Below are positions 25,542 to 34,217 of a stretch of 64,000 nt of DNA, one piece after another. The DNA is from WTGU01 sp965200925. GTDB taxonomy: Bacteria > Pseudomonadota > Alphaproteobacteria > UBA828. Location of the stretch: NCBI GenBank assembly GCA_965200925.1, contig OZ241738.1, positions 2,852,001 through 2,916,000 of the forward strand, read 5' to 3'. The translations under genes and the position numbers were made by a program. Below the pieces are notes generated by a model. That model saw only the letters and a list, made by a program, of their open reading frames with translations. It was not told where the DNA came from and ran no database searches. Every line of letters starts with the position of its first letter. The stretch's first letter is position 1.

Positions 25542-28500
25542 GCTTCCCCCGCACACGCGGGGATGTACCCTATCTGCGGCGCTACTAGCCTTTCTCGCCT
25601 TGGCTTCCCCCGCACACGCGGGGATGTACCGCTGATCACGGCAGCCCTGGACTGGACATAGGAGCTTCCCCCGCACACGCGGGGATGTACCGCCGGTCGA
25701 GAGAGAGAGCGAGATCGCCCAACTGCTTCCCCCGCACACGCGGGGATGTACCGCCGGTCGAGAGAGAGAGCGAGATCGCCCAACTGCTTCCCCCGCACAC
25801 GCGGGGATGTACCGAAGGTGGCGTTGGCCGGCTACCGGGCAATCGCGCTTCCCCCGCACACGCGGGGATGTACCCCGTGCCGCGCGCCGCTGGCCGGATG
25901 ATTGATCGCTTCCCCCGCACACGCGGGGATGTACCGCGCCCCTGGTCGGACCCGGATACCGTGACTCGGCTTCCCCCGCACACGCGGGGATGTACCCATC
26001 CGCGGGTGGGCCGCGATGGCGTCGGCGAGGCTTCCCCCGCACACGCGGGGATGTACCCATCCTCGCCCAGGCCACGCTGACCGCCGGCTGGCTTCCCCCG
26101 CACACGCGGGGATGTACCCGCTTCGGCCCCGCTGTGTCGAAGCGCCGATATGCTTCCCCCGCACACGCGGGGATGTACCGGGCGCATGGCAGCGTGGCTA
26201 CGACGGGGCGCGGCTTCCCCCGCACACGCGGGGATGTACCTCGTGATCAGCACCGGTGCACCTCCTGCGGCCGGCTTCCCCCGCACACGCGGGGATGTAC
26301 CTCCGAATCTGGCGCTACTCGCCTACGCACGGGGGCTTCCCCCGCACACGCGGGGATGTACCCCACGTCATCGCCAGCACCTACGACGCGACGGCGCTTC
26401 CCCCGCACACGCGGGGATGTACCCGATGGACGCGACGACCGACAGGCTGATAGGCGGCTTCCCCCGCACACGCGGGGATGTACCGCACGCGCCGGGCGCG
26501 CCGTCCGAAATCCAGGGGCTTCCCCCGCACACGCGGGGATGTACCGTACGCCCTCCTGTTCGATCCGTGGGCCGATGAGCTTCCCCCGCACACGCGGGGA
26601 TGTACCGCTCTATGCCGAACTCGCGGCGACGGGCGAGCTGCTTCCCCCGCACACGCGGGGATGTACCACGGTCCAGGTCATCCCCCACGTCACCGACGCG
26701 GCTTCCCCCGCACACGCGGGGATGTACCCCGCGCCGTCCACGCCTCGCCCGTCGTCTGCGGGCTTCCCCCGCACACGCGGGGATGTACCGGTCCTGGGCG
26801 CCAAGACCGCCACGGGGGCCTCGCTTCCCCCGCACACGCGGGGATGTACCCTGGCCGACGGCGTTGCCGAGGTCCTTCCACGAGCTTCCCCCGCACACGC
26901 GGGGATGTACCCCTTCCGGGGGCCGTCATCTACAGGCCGGGCATGCTTCCCCCGCACACGCGGGGATGTACCCCCGACGCAGCGGCTGGCCCTGGCCACC
27001 CGACTGCTTCCCCCGCACACGCGGGGATGTACCGAAGCCGCCGCCGCCCGCGCCACGCGCGACGACGCTTCCCCCGCACACGCGGGGATGTACCGTACGC
27101 ATACGCCGCGTCGTCGGTCACGTGCGTGCTTCCCCCGCACACGCGGGGATGTACCTTGCTCACCGTCGTCCCCGCCGGGGCGTGATCCGCTTCCCCCGCA
27201 CACGCGGGGATGTACCCACTGGCAGCTGGTTCATGCAGCTCTACACCGAGCTTCCCCCGCACACGCGGGGATGTACCGATGATCGAGTTCGTCGAGTCCC
27301 GGCAGGCCGGGCTTCCCCCGCACACGCGGGGATGTACCCATCCAGAAGGCGTACCGCTTCAAGCCGGCGGAAGCTTCCCCCGCACACGCGGGGATGTACC
27401 TCATGCGTTGCAGGCTTGCCGGCCCCCACGTCGGCTTCCCCCGCACACGCGGGGATGTACCCTTCCTGTGCACGCTATTCGCCCATGGCAACCGGCTTCC
27501 CCCGCACACGCGGGGATGTACCGCTCTCTGATGCGCGCCCCTTGCGTCCCATCCGGCTTCCCCCGCACACGCGGGGATGTACCGTGCATGGGCGACGCCC
27601 GGCTCGGCCAGCAGGCGCTTCCCCCGCACACGCGGGGATGTACCTTCCACGCGATCACGATCGGCGGCTACCTCAATGCTTCCCCCGCACACGCGGGGAT
27701 GTACCGTGCGCCTGGCGCTGCGCTCCACCGCCAGCGCGGCTTCCCCCGCACACGCGGGGATGTACCCTACGCATGGCGCCTTCGGCGTGCCCCGAATTTG
27801 CTTCCCCCGCACACGCGGGGATGTACCCGAGGCCGGGGCTTCCCGCGAAGGAGCGCCACCGCTTCCCCCGCACACGCGGGGATGTACCGGTTGGGCGCGG
27901 GTGGAGACCGCGCGCGGCGAGGCTTCCCCCGCACACGCGGGGATGTACCGCTTCGCGGCGCTCTCCTCGGCTCCCTTCGAGCGCTTCCCCCGCACACGCG
28001 GGGATGTACCCAACCCCAACGGGCGCAGATCGAGGCTGGACCAGCTTCCCCCGCACACGCGGGGATGTACCGGTGCCCGCCAGGATGCGGCCCGGCGTGA
28101 TCAGGCTTCCCCCGCACACGCGGGGATGTACCCCATGCCTGGGACCGGGCCGCCGACGCCGGCATGCTTCCCCCGCACACGCGGGGATGTACCGTGGCTC
28201 GTCCCCGTCAAGGTATTCAGCCCGAGGCTTCCCCCGCACACGCGGGGATGTACCCGGCACGTCCGCCGCGAAGCCCAGCACGTAGGAGCTTCCCCCGCAC
28301 ACGCGGGGATGTACCCACGCTCACCCCCGGCCGCAGCTCCAGCGTCTGGCTTCCCCCGCACACGCGGGGATGTACCGATCGTCGGGCTGCTCACCTCGAC
28401 GTGGGTCAGGCTTCCCCCGCACACGCGGGGATGTACCCGACGTTGAGGTCGTGAAGGAGGCCCTGGCGGAGCTTCCCCCGCACACGCGGGGATGTACCTG

Positions 28501-29291
28501 ACACGCTGGACCGTGGTACTGCGGACCGGCGGCTTCCCCCGCACACGCGGGGATGTACCCGATTCCTGGGGCGCGGGCTACCAAGCCGGCGTGCTTCCCC
28601 CGCACACGCGGGGATGTACCGAAGTTCCGGCGGCACATCACCTATCAGCGTTCGCTTCCCCCGCACACGCGGGGATGTACCCCATGCCTGGGACCGGGCC
28701 GCCGACGCCGGCATGCTTCCCCCGCACACGCGGGGATGTACCGTGGCTCGTCCCCGTCAAGGTATTCAGCCCGAGGCTTCCCCCGCACACGCGGGGATGT
28801 ACCTGACCCTGGATGATGCCTGGGAGGAGGGGAACTGCTTCCCCCGCACACGCGGGGATGTACCGGATTTCCAGGCCGCCTCGAAGTCCTTGGCCTGGCT
28901 TCCCCCGCACACGCGGGGATGTACCCGGCGTCGCGAAGACCGTGGCCGATGACGAGGAGCTTCCCCCGCACACGCGGGGATGTACCCCACGCCCAGCTTG
29001 CCGCTCGACCAGTCCAGCGGCTTCCCCCGCACACGCGGGGATGTACCCGACGCCGAACGCGCCATCCACCTGGCCGAGTCGCTTCCCCCGCACACGCGGG
29101 GATGTACCCGAGTCGATCACCGCCAGCCACGGGCGGGCGGTGCTTCCCCCGCACACGCGGGGATGTACCGTTCACGGCAAAGCACCCGAAGGTCCAGGTC
29201 TCGCTTCCCCCGCACACGCGGGGATGTACCCTCGTAGACGCCCGAGATGATCGAGGTGGCGACGCTTCCCCCGCACACGCGGGGATGTACC
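25542..29291 (+). CRISPR. type I-E CRISPR array: 62 repeats, 61 spacers
   Basis: The 28-bp repeat begins GCTTCCCCCGCACACG and ends CGGGGATGTACC, with a CCCCGC/GCGGGG hairpin. I traced every repeat start from 25542 to 29264: all intervals are 61 bp except one of 62 (repeats at 27311 and 27373), so spacers are 33 nt except spacer 30, which is 34. I saw no base change in any repeat, including the last one. Spacer 3 (25692-25724) equals spacer 4 (25753-25785). Spacers 43-44 (28133-28165, 28194-28226) equal spacers 52-53 (28682-28714, 28743-28775). Orientation and leader side agree with transcription rightward, in line with the cas operon. Confidence 0.98.
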
Positions 29292-29462
29292 CTTCAGGAA
29301 CTTGCCGGCGAGATCCTCGGGTTATCCAAGATGAACTGGAACACTTTCGATCTCTATACGAAGCTTCCGGACACTCTGCAATCTTCCGGAGAGATTGCGA
29401 AAATTGGATTCCTGCTTCAGCGTTTTGGTGCGGTATCCTATGACTACAGTCTATTCATATAG
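29292..29462 (+). pseudogene. C-terminal remnant of a Piwi/Argonaute-like protein
   Basis: Immediately after the last repeat an open frame reads LQELAGEILGLSKMNWNTFD, then YTKLPDTLQSSGEIAKIGFL and a short end YDYSLFI before TAG. The block E-I-L-x-L-x-K-M-N-W-N followed by a Leu-Pro-x-T segment and a final helix is the usual C-terminal end of prokaryotic Argonaute Piwi domains. Nothing upstream continues it: the frame runs back into the CRISPR array. So about 57 residues of a once longer gene remain. I am fairly but not fully sure of the family, as no catalytic residues are in this piece. Confidence 0.5.
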
Positions 29463-29696
29463 ACAGACCTTACATTGGAAAGCAATCATGACCGAAAAGA
29501 GTTTCTTAATCGTCATGAGATAAAGACACGAATGATGAAATCACGATCCATGCAGATGCTTCCGAGGATCTGCCCTTTGTCATCTCATTCATCGTACAGA
29601 ACACTGGCATGAGGTCGGCCGATATACAGCAGATCGTTGGTCGAGTATTTCTTGTCGCGCTGGTTCATCTAACTGATCGGATTACTTGGTAGTGTC
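29463..29696. other. low-GC region without intact gene
   Basis: A plus-strand frame at about 29547-29693 (ITIHADASEDLPFVISFIVQ, then an Asp/Gln-rich stretch ending TDRITW and a stop) has protein-like composition but no start or family resemblance. It may be another decayed gene of the same low-GC segment. Nothing else is seen. Confidence 0.4.
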
Positions 29697-29933
29697 TCAG
29701 CTTGAAATCTCGAGACTGCACGCCGCGGCGTTGAGACTGTAGGGACCGTCCGCGTGCTGCTCAAAGTACGCGGTATAGCCGCCAGAGTTTCCGACGCGGT
29801 GCTTGGGCAGGAAATTCGTGTAGGTCCGTTCAGCCCATCCCGGACATGCTTTTCTCACGTCGGCGGCGCGGAAGCGCTCCGGCAGCCTGCCGAGACTCCG
29901 GCCTCGGCAGATGTCGACAACGAAACGACTCAT
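29697..29933 (-). CDS. hypothetical protein, 78 residues (methyltransferase neighbour)
   Basis: Starts MSRFVVDICRGRSLGRLPER with AGGAGGACGGTA directly upstream. Contains a winged-helix-like pattern: RFRAADVRKACPGWAERTYT, NFLPKHRVGNSGGYTAYFEQ. Small proteins of this pattern often lie beside DNA methyltransferases or restriction genes. It is 20 bp downstream of the truncated methyltransferase on the same strand. The role is unknown; a restriction or control partner is a guess. Confidence 0.55.
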   Translation of the reverse strand: MSRFVVDICRGRSLGRLPERFRAADVRKACPGWAERTYTNFLPKHRVGNSGGYTAYFEQHADGPYSLNAAACSLEISS

Positions 29934-29953
29934 TACCGTCCTCCTATGGTGAT

Positions 29954-30541
29954 TTAGCCCGCATTTCTCACAAGGGGCAGTGCATCGGGGCTCTGGATGT
30001 GGGATAATTCTTTTGTTGCCAAAGAGTTATCCCACCCCGGAGGAGTTCCCCGATGCCGACGGAGTGCACTCCATCTTCGTTTGACTTTATCTAGGGTGGG
30101 TGCGTTCGGGAAAATGAGCCGCTTCGGCCCGTTCCCACTGGCCACGCGTTCGACGACCTTCCCAAAAGCGTCGGCCGCCACATCGAAATCCAGTGGCGCG
30201 ATCTTAGCCTCAATGAGATCGGCGAGGAAGGGGTTGACCTCGATTGTGGTGGGTTTGACGCCGAAGAACTGGGCAGCAAGCGCAGTTGTGCCCGAATCAC
30301 CGAACGGATCAGCAATGTGTCGAACCGTACCGGGGGTTTCACTGAGAACCCGTTCCACGAGCTCGGGAGTGAAAACTTCCTTGAACCGTCGCCACATCTG
30401 AAACGGCAGGGCTTGTGAGCCCGCGTTCGTGCCGATCATCGATATTGGCCGCTTGCCGGTCCAGTCGCCGAACCGGACATGTGTTCTCTGAACGCTCGCC
30501 TGTGGCGCGCTTTCCGTCTGTACCTCCCGGTCCACGATCAC
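29954..30541 (-). pseudogene. DNA methyltransferase, N-terminal fragment
   Basis: The N-terminal ~130 residues resemble an amino-methylating DNA methyltransferase: GTNAGSQALPFQMWRRFKEV and SAM motif I ADPFGDSGTTALAAQFFGVK, with the acidic strand IEVNPFLADLIEAKI. The catalytic (D/N)PPY motif and target-recognition part are missing: after about position 30100 the frame leaves the family pattern and enters a strong inverted repeat. Enzymes of this kind are usually over 400 residues, so it cannot be active. It begins at a GTG (30539-30541), 8 bp after the HigA-like gene stop. Confidence 0.65.
29982..30056. repeat. nested inverted repeat, 75 bp
   Basis: Outer arms GCATCGGGG (29982-29990) and CCCCGATGC (30048-30056) pair perfectly. 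The inner arms GTGGGATAATTCTTT and AAAGAGTTATCCCAC (29999-30035) give a 15-bp stem with one G-T pair and a 7-base loop. Bases between the arms can partly pair (CTC with GAG, GG with CC). It lies at the broken end of the methyltransferase fragment and could be a terminator, a repetitive extragenic element or a recombination site. Confidence 0.7.
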
Positions 30542-30549
30542 TACTTACA

Positions 30550-30873
30550 CTATTTCGCCATCATCGCTTGGTTTGCCTCGCGCAGACCGACATGGACCGT
30601 CACCCTTATGCGGTTGTCCAGGGCGCTGATCATCTTCATCAGCCGGTCCAGGGTGAAGCGTCCGAGATCCGCGTTTCGGACGCGAGAGAAATCCGCGGCC
30701 GCGAAGCCGGTCACGCTCGCCGCCTTCCGCACGCTGAGACTGCGCTCGTCCAGCACGGCGATGACCCGGGCTGCGAGGATGGCTTTGGCCTGCTTCAGAT
30801 CGGCCTCGGGATCGTCGAAGTCGCGAAAGACGTTGCCGCTTCCCTCGACCAGTTCGATGTTCTCATCCTTCAT
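30550..30873 (-). CDS. higA: HTH antitoxin of a HigBA-type pair
   Basis: 107 residues: an acidic N-terminus (ELVEGSGNVFRDFDDPEADL), then the XRE helix-turn-helix LDERSLSVRKAASVTGFAAA and DFSRVRNADLGRFTLDRLMK. This is the short XRE antitoxin type found after Gp49/HigB toxins. It binds the toxin and represses the operon. Its ATG overlaps the toxin stop (ATGA), toxin first, as in hig operons. Intact by length. Confidence 0.85.
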   Translation of the reverse strand: MKDENIELVEGSGNVFRDFDDPEADLKQAKAILAARVIAVLDERSLSVRKAASVTGFAAADFSRVRNADLGRFTLDRLMKMISALDNRIRVTVHVGLREANQAMMAK

Positions 30874-31220
30874 CGCAGCAGTTCCTCCCTCAATCGCTTG
30901 AGACGCGCCCGGACGAGATCAATCTCTGTTTTCGGGGTCTGGACGCCCGTTTTGGATTTCTTCTGGAAAGCGTGCAGCACCCATAGCCCTCCGGCGATCT
31001 CGGTAACGTAGACAACTCGCCAAGCGTCCGTTCGGTGACGCACCGCGATCTCCATCACGCCCGACCCCAAGCCCCTGAGCGGCTTGACGGTATCCGCCTT
31101 GCCGCCCTCTGCGGCAATGGTCAAGGCCGTGTTGACGCGATCCCGGACGGCCTTCGGAAAACCCTCATAGGCCTTGCGCGCCGCCCGAACCCAACCGACC
31201 GGCCGTGTATCCTTACCCAT
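30870..31220 (-). CDS. higB: HigB/RelE-type toxin (phage-derived Gp49-like)
   Basis: About 116 residues with the family core: KPLRGLGSGVMEIAVRHRTD, AWRVVYVTEIAGGLWVLHAF, QKKSKTGVQTPKTEIDLVRA. Toxins of this group inhibit growth by cleaving mRNA on ribosomes. The start is uncertain: ATG at 31220 (MGKDTRPVGW) fits the family better than the ATG at 31235. A TTGACA (reverse strand, 31249-31254) upstream could be a -35 element. Unlike the pair at the island's left end, both partners here are full length. Confidence 0.85.
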   Translation of the reverse strand: MGKDTRPVGWVRAARKAYEGFPKAVRDRVNTALTIAAEGGKADTVKPLRGLGSGVMEIAVRHRTDAWRVVYVTEIAGGLWVLHAFQKKSKTGVQTPKTEIDLVRARLKRLREELLR

Positions 31221-31336
31221 ATCGCATGTTGTCATTCGTGACTACATTTGTCAATCATGCCTACGAGCCTGCGGTGCGGGGTGTAACGCAGGGCCGAATC
31301 CTCTCTAACGTGCGTCCAAGTCGGCACATGACTTGC

Positions 31337-34216
31337 CTACAGCTCCATCTCGATCCCGCGCGGCTCGTGGGTCTTCTCCGTCACCTGCTCCCGCGTGCTC
31401 GGCGCGTCGCCGTCACGACCACGCGCCGCTTCCGGCCTTGGTTCTCGGGTCTCCGCCGGCTCGGGCTCGATCGCCTCCAGCGCGGCGATGCGCTCACCGG
31501 TGACGGCTTCCAGGCGCTCGCGCAGCGCGTTCCGGTCATCGGTGACCAGTTCGGCGCGGTCCCTGGCCCGGCTGATCTCGACGTACAGCGTCTTCTGCGT
31601 GGTCAGGTGCGGGTGATTCGCCTCCATCGCCGCGATGACGGTATCGACGGTGCGGCCCTGGAAGGCGTGGACGGTGGAGGCCCAGGCGCGATCGACGTGA
31701 CGCAGCTGCGGATCGTCCCGGCGCATGTCCAGGCTCCGTCCGTCCTCGAGGCGGAGCGTCACCGTTCCGTCCTTCACCGCCGTCACCTCGGCTGTGGCGC
31801 TGTTGACCAGTTCGTGCCTCGCATCGTTCCGGGTCCATCGGATGCGGTCGCCTGCGCGGAGCTCCATGTCCTCGACGCGATAGACTTCGACCCCGCCCGT
31901 CCTGCCGGCGAGCCTGTACGGGTCCCAGGATACGATTCCGCCGTCCTTTCCTTCCAGCTTCACGGCGTCGGCGCCCCGGTCGATGCCGACGATGCGCAGT
32001 TCGTCTCCCTTCTCGACCCCGAGGCGCTTGTAGGCACGATGGAACGCGACCACGTCCCCCGCGGCGTAGTTGGCGGCGAGCGCCTTCTCCGCCCGCGTGT
32101 AACCGAGCGAGACCAGCCGCTCGGCCTCCATCGCCGGTCCCGCGATCGCGCCGTCGCGGATCAGCCGCTCCCGGATGATGTCGTTGATCCGCTCCCGCAG
32201 ATCGTGGCTCGGGGCCATCAGCCCGGCCTTCTCGCGCTCGGAGGCCGGGAGCCCGAGCCAGCGGGCGGCGGCCGCGCCGGCGAGATTGTCGGCCTTCACC
32301 TCCGCGACGTTGGGGCCGAGCTTCTCGAACGCCTTACGCACGTCGCCCGCGAGGCTGGCCTCGACCGCCGCCTTCAGGTTGGGATCGCGCTGACGCATGA
32401 TCTCGTCCATCGTCGCCGTCTTCATGCCGGCCCGTTGCAACTGCGCGAAGGGCTTGCCGGCATCGACCGCATCGAGCTGCTTCTCGTCGCCGACCAGCAC
32501 CACGCGGGGGATGCGCAAGGCATTGGCGATCCTGAGCAGGTCGCGGGCTTGGGCGGTGGAAGCGAGTGAACCCTCATCCACCACCAGGACGGTCTTCGCG
32601 AACGCCGCCCGCATCGCACACTTGCTTCTCTCCGTGAGCCGGCCTTCAGCGACGCCGGCGTTGCGGGCAAGGAACCGTTGCAGGGTCTCACTCTCGATCC
32701 TGGCTTCGGCGGCGAGCGTGCGCGCGGCAGAGGCCGACGGTGCCAATCCTCTGACCTCGAACCCGCGCTTTTCGAGAAGGGCGCGAGCGCGGTTCAGCAT
32801 GGCGGTTTTGCCGGTTCCCGCGTAGCCCTGGACGCCCACCGTCCGATCCTTCGCCGACAGGATCAGCTTCACCGCATCCTTCTGTCCGGCCGTGAGGAGA
32901 CCGTTGCGTAGCGCCTTGTCGACGGCGCGGCCACGCATGGCGGCGGCGCCCCGGTCCCGACCCGCGCGCATCAGGGCGACGGTTTCCCTCTCGTCGGCGA
33001 CTGCCTTGTCGGTGGTGAGCGATTGTCCCGGGACGGGCAGGTTGGCGGCGTGCAGCGCGCCTGCCTTTTCCAGTCGTGTTACCGCGCCCTCGGCCTCGCC
33101 GATCGTCACCGCGCCGGGGCGCCGGGCAAGCATGGCGGCCAGCAGGTCGGTGCGCGAGAACACCGCCTCGCGCTCGGAGAGATGCGCCACCGCCCACGCC
33201 GCGGCCCGGTCGGCCTCGGCGATTCTTCCGGAACCCTGCCGGTTGCCGGAATGGTCGGCGGCGTCACGACCGGATTCTTTGTCGACCTCCCGCTGCGCGG
33301 TTTCCGCAGCGAGAGCTTGAACATCGAAGCCGAGACCGGCGGCTTGGTTCTTCCAACTCTGTCGGAGTGCGTCCTTGTCGACGTCGCGCTTGTGGGCGCG
33401 GGTCATCAGCGCCGCGCGCTGGGCGAGGCTCTGGTTCTCCGCCGGGTCGCCGAGCCCGTACTTCGCCATTGCCGCCTCGATCTCGGCGCGCCGGGTCGAG
33501 AACGCCTCCACGACCTTGCGCGGCACGCCAGCGATCTCGAACCGCCCGTCGGCATGGGTCTTCTCGACCGCATAGCCGAGCGTGCCCAACTCCCGCGCCA
33601 GTTCGCTCCGGTACATGGCGCCGATCAGCATCTTGGATGCGTAGAGCCTCTCGTTGGCCATGGTGCGCCACTTGCCGTCCTCGCCCCGGACCATGTTGGC
33701 GAGCACGGCATGGGTATGGAGTTGCGGGTCGAGATTGCGCGAGGTGTCGTGCCGGAAGGTGGCGGCGACCATGCTCTGTCCCCCGGCGCGGACCATGCGG
33801 CCCGTTTCCGGGTCCTTCATCCGGGTCTCGACGACGTCGGCCTCGATCCAGGCGAGGGTGCATCGCACCGCCCGGTCGTGGGCGGCGACGATGCGTCCAT
33901 CGCCGCCGATCAGCGCCGCGAGGGAGACGGACTTGGGCGCGGAGAACGTCACGTCCCGCCCGGGGCGATGATGGACGTTGCCGTCCTTACCCCTACGCCC
34001 GAGCCGGCGACCGGTTCCATCCGGGACCTTTCCCGCCAGTACGTCCTTGAACGTGTCGGGATCGACGGGACCTTCGAGGCCGAGCGCCTCGGCGCCCTTG
34101 CCGGCCCAGGCGCTGGCGTCGCGGTGGGCGGGATCGTCCTTCGCGTAATAGCCGTCGCGTTCGTAGTAGGAGACGCCCTGGACGGGAGACGCGACGGCGC
34201 CGATGGAGGCGACCAT
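31337..34216 (-). CDS. MobF-family relaxase/helicase (TrwC/TraI type)
   Basis: A 959-residue conjugative relaxase. The N-terminal TrwC domain has the catalytic tyrosine pairs (Tyr 17/18, Tyr 23/24 in VSYYERDGYYAKDD), DVTFSAPKSVSLAA (88-101) and the metal-binding histidines His 156, His 167, His 169 (LHTHAVLAN). The C-terminal part is a superfamily 1 helicase: Walker A GYAGTGKTAML (around 475), VVDEGSLAS, GDEKQLDAVDAGKPFAQLQR, and HAFQGRTVDTV with YVEISRARD near the end. It nicks oriT, stays bound to the strand and unwinds it for transfer. The start (34216) is chosen because it overlaps the coupling-protein stop, and upstream in-frame sequence is low-complexity. With no secretion channel nearby, it makes the island mobilizable. 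Confidence 0.92.
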   Translation of the reverse strand: MVASIGAVASPVQGVSYYERDGYYAKDDPAHRDASAWAGKGAEALGLEGPVDPDTFKDVLAGKVPDGTGRRLGRRGKDGNVHHRPGRDVTFSAPKSVSLAALIGGDGRIVAAHDRAVRCTLAWIEADVVETRMKDPETGRMVRAGGQSMVAATFRHDTSRNLDPQLHTHAVLANMVRGEDGKWRTMANERLYASKMLIGAMYRSELARELGTLGYAVEKTHADGRFEIAGVPRKVVEAFSTRRAEIEAAMAKYGLGDPAENQSLAQRAALMTRAHKRDVDKDALRQSWKNQAAGLGFDVQALAAETAQREVDKESGRDAADHSGNRQGSGRIAEADRAAAWAVAHLSEREAVFSRTDLLAAMLARRPGAVTIGEAEGAVTRLEKAGALHAANLPVPGQSLTTDKAVADERETVALMRAGRDRGAAAMRGRAVDKALRNGLLTAGQKDAVKLILSAKDRTVGVQGYAGTGKTAMLNRARALLEKRGFEVRGLAPSASAARTLAAEARIESETLQRFLARNAGVAEGRLTERSKCAMRAAFAKTVLVVDEGSLASTAQARDLLRIANALRIPRVVLVGDEKQLDAVDAGKPFAQLQRAGMKTATMDEIMRQRDPNLKAAVEASLAGDVRKAFEKLGPNVAEVKADNLAGAAAARWLGLPASEREKAGLMAPSHDLRERINDIIRERLIRDGAIAGPAMEAERLVSLGYTRAEKALAANYAAGDVVAFHRAYKRLGVEKGDELRIVGIDRGADAVKLEGKDGGIVSWDPYRLAGRTGGVEVYRVEDMELRAGDRIRWTRNDARHELVNSATAEVTAVKDGTVTLRLEDGRSLDMRRDDPQLRHVDRAWASTVHAFQGRTVDTVIAAMEANHPHLTTQKTLYVEISRARDRAELVTDDRNALRERLEAVTGERIAALEAIEPEPAETREPRPEAARGRDGDAPSTREQVTEKTHEPRGIEMEL

Positions 34217-34217
34217 C

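Noticed and set aside
25530..29250. Many long open frames on both strands across the CRISPR array, with recurring PRTRGDVP-like or SPAHAGMY-like peptides
   Set aside because: They arise from the stop-free 28-bp repeat at 61-bp spacing; no start sites or non-repeat coding signal.
25542..29291. Self-targeting spacers against genes in this window
   Set aside because: I could not compare 61 spacers with 64 kb by eye reliably, so no claim is made; a simple local alignment of each spacer to the genome would settle it.
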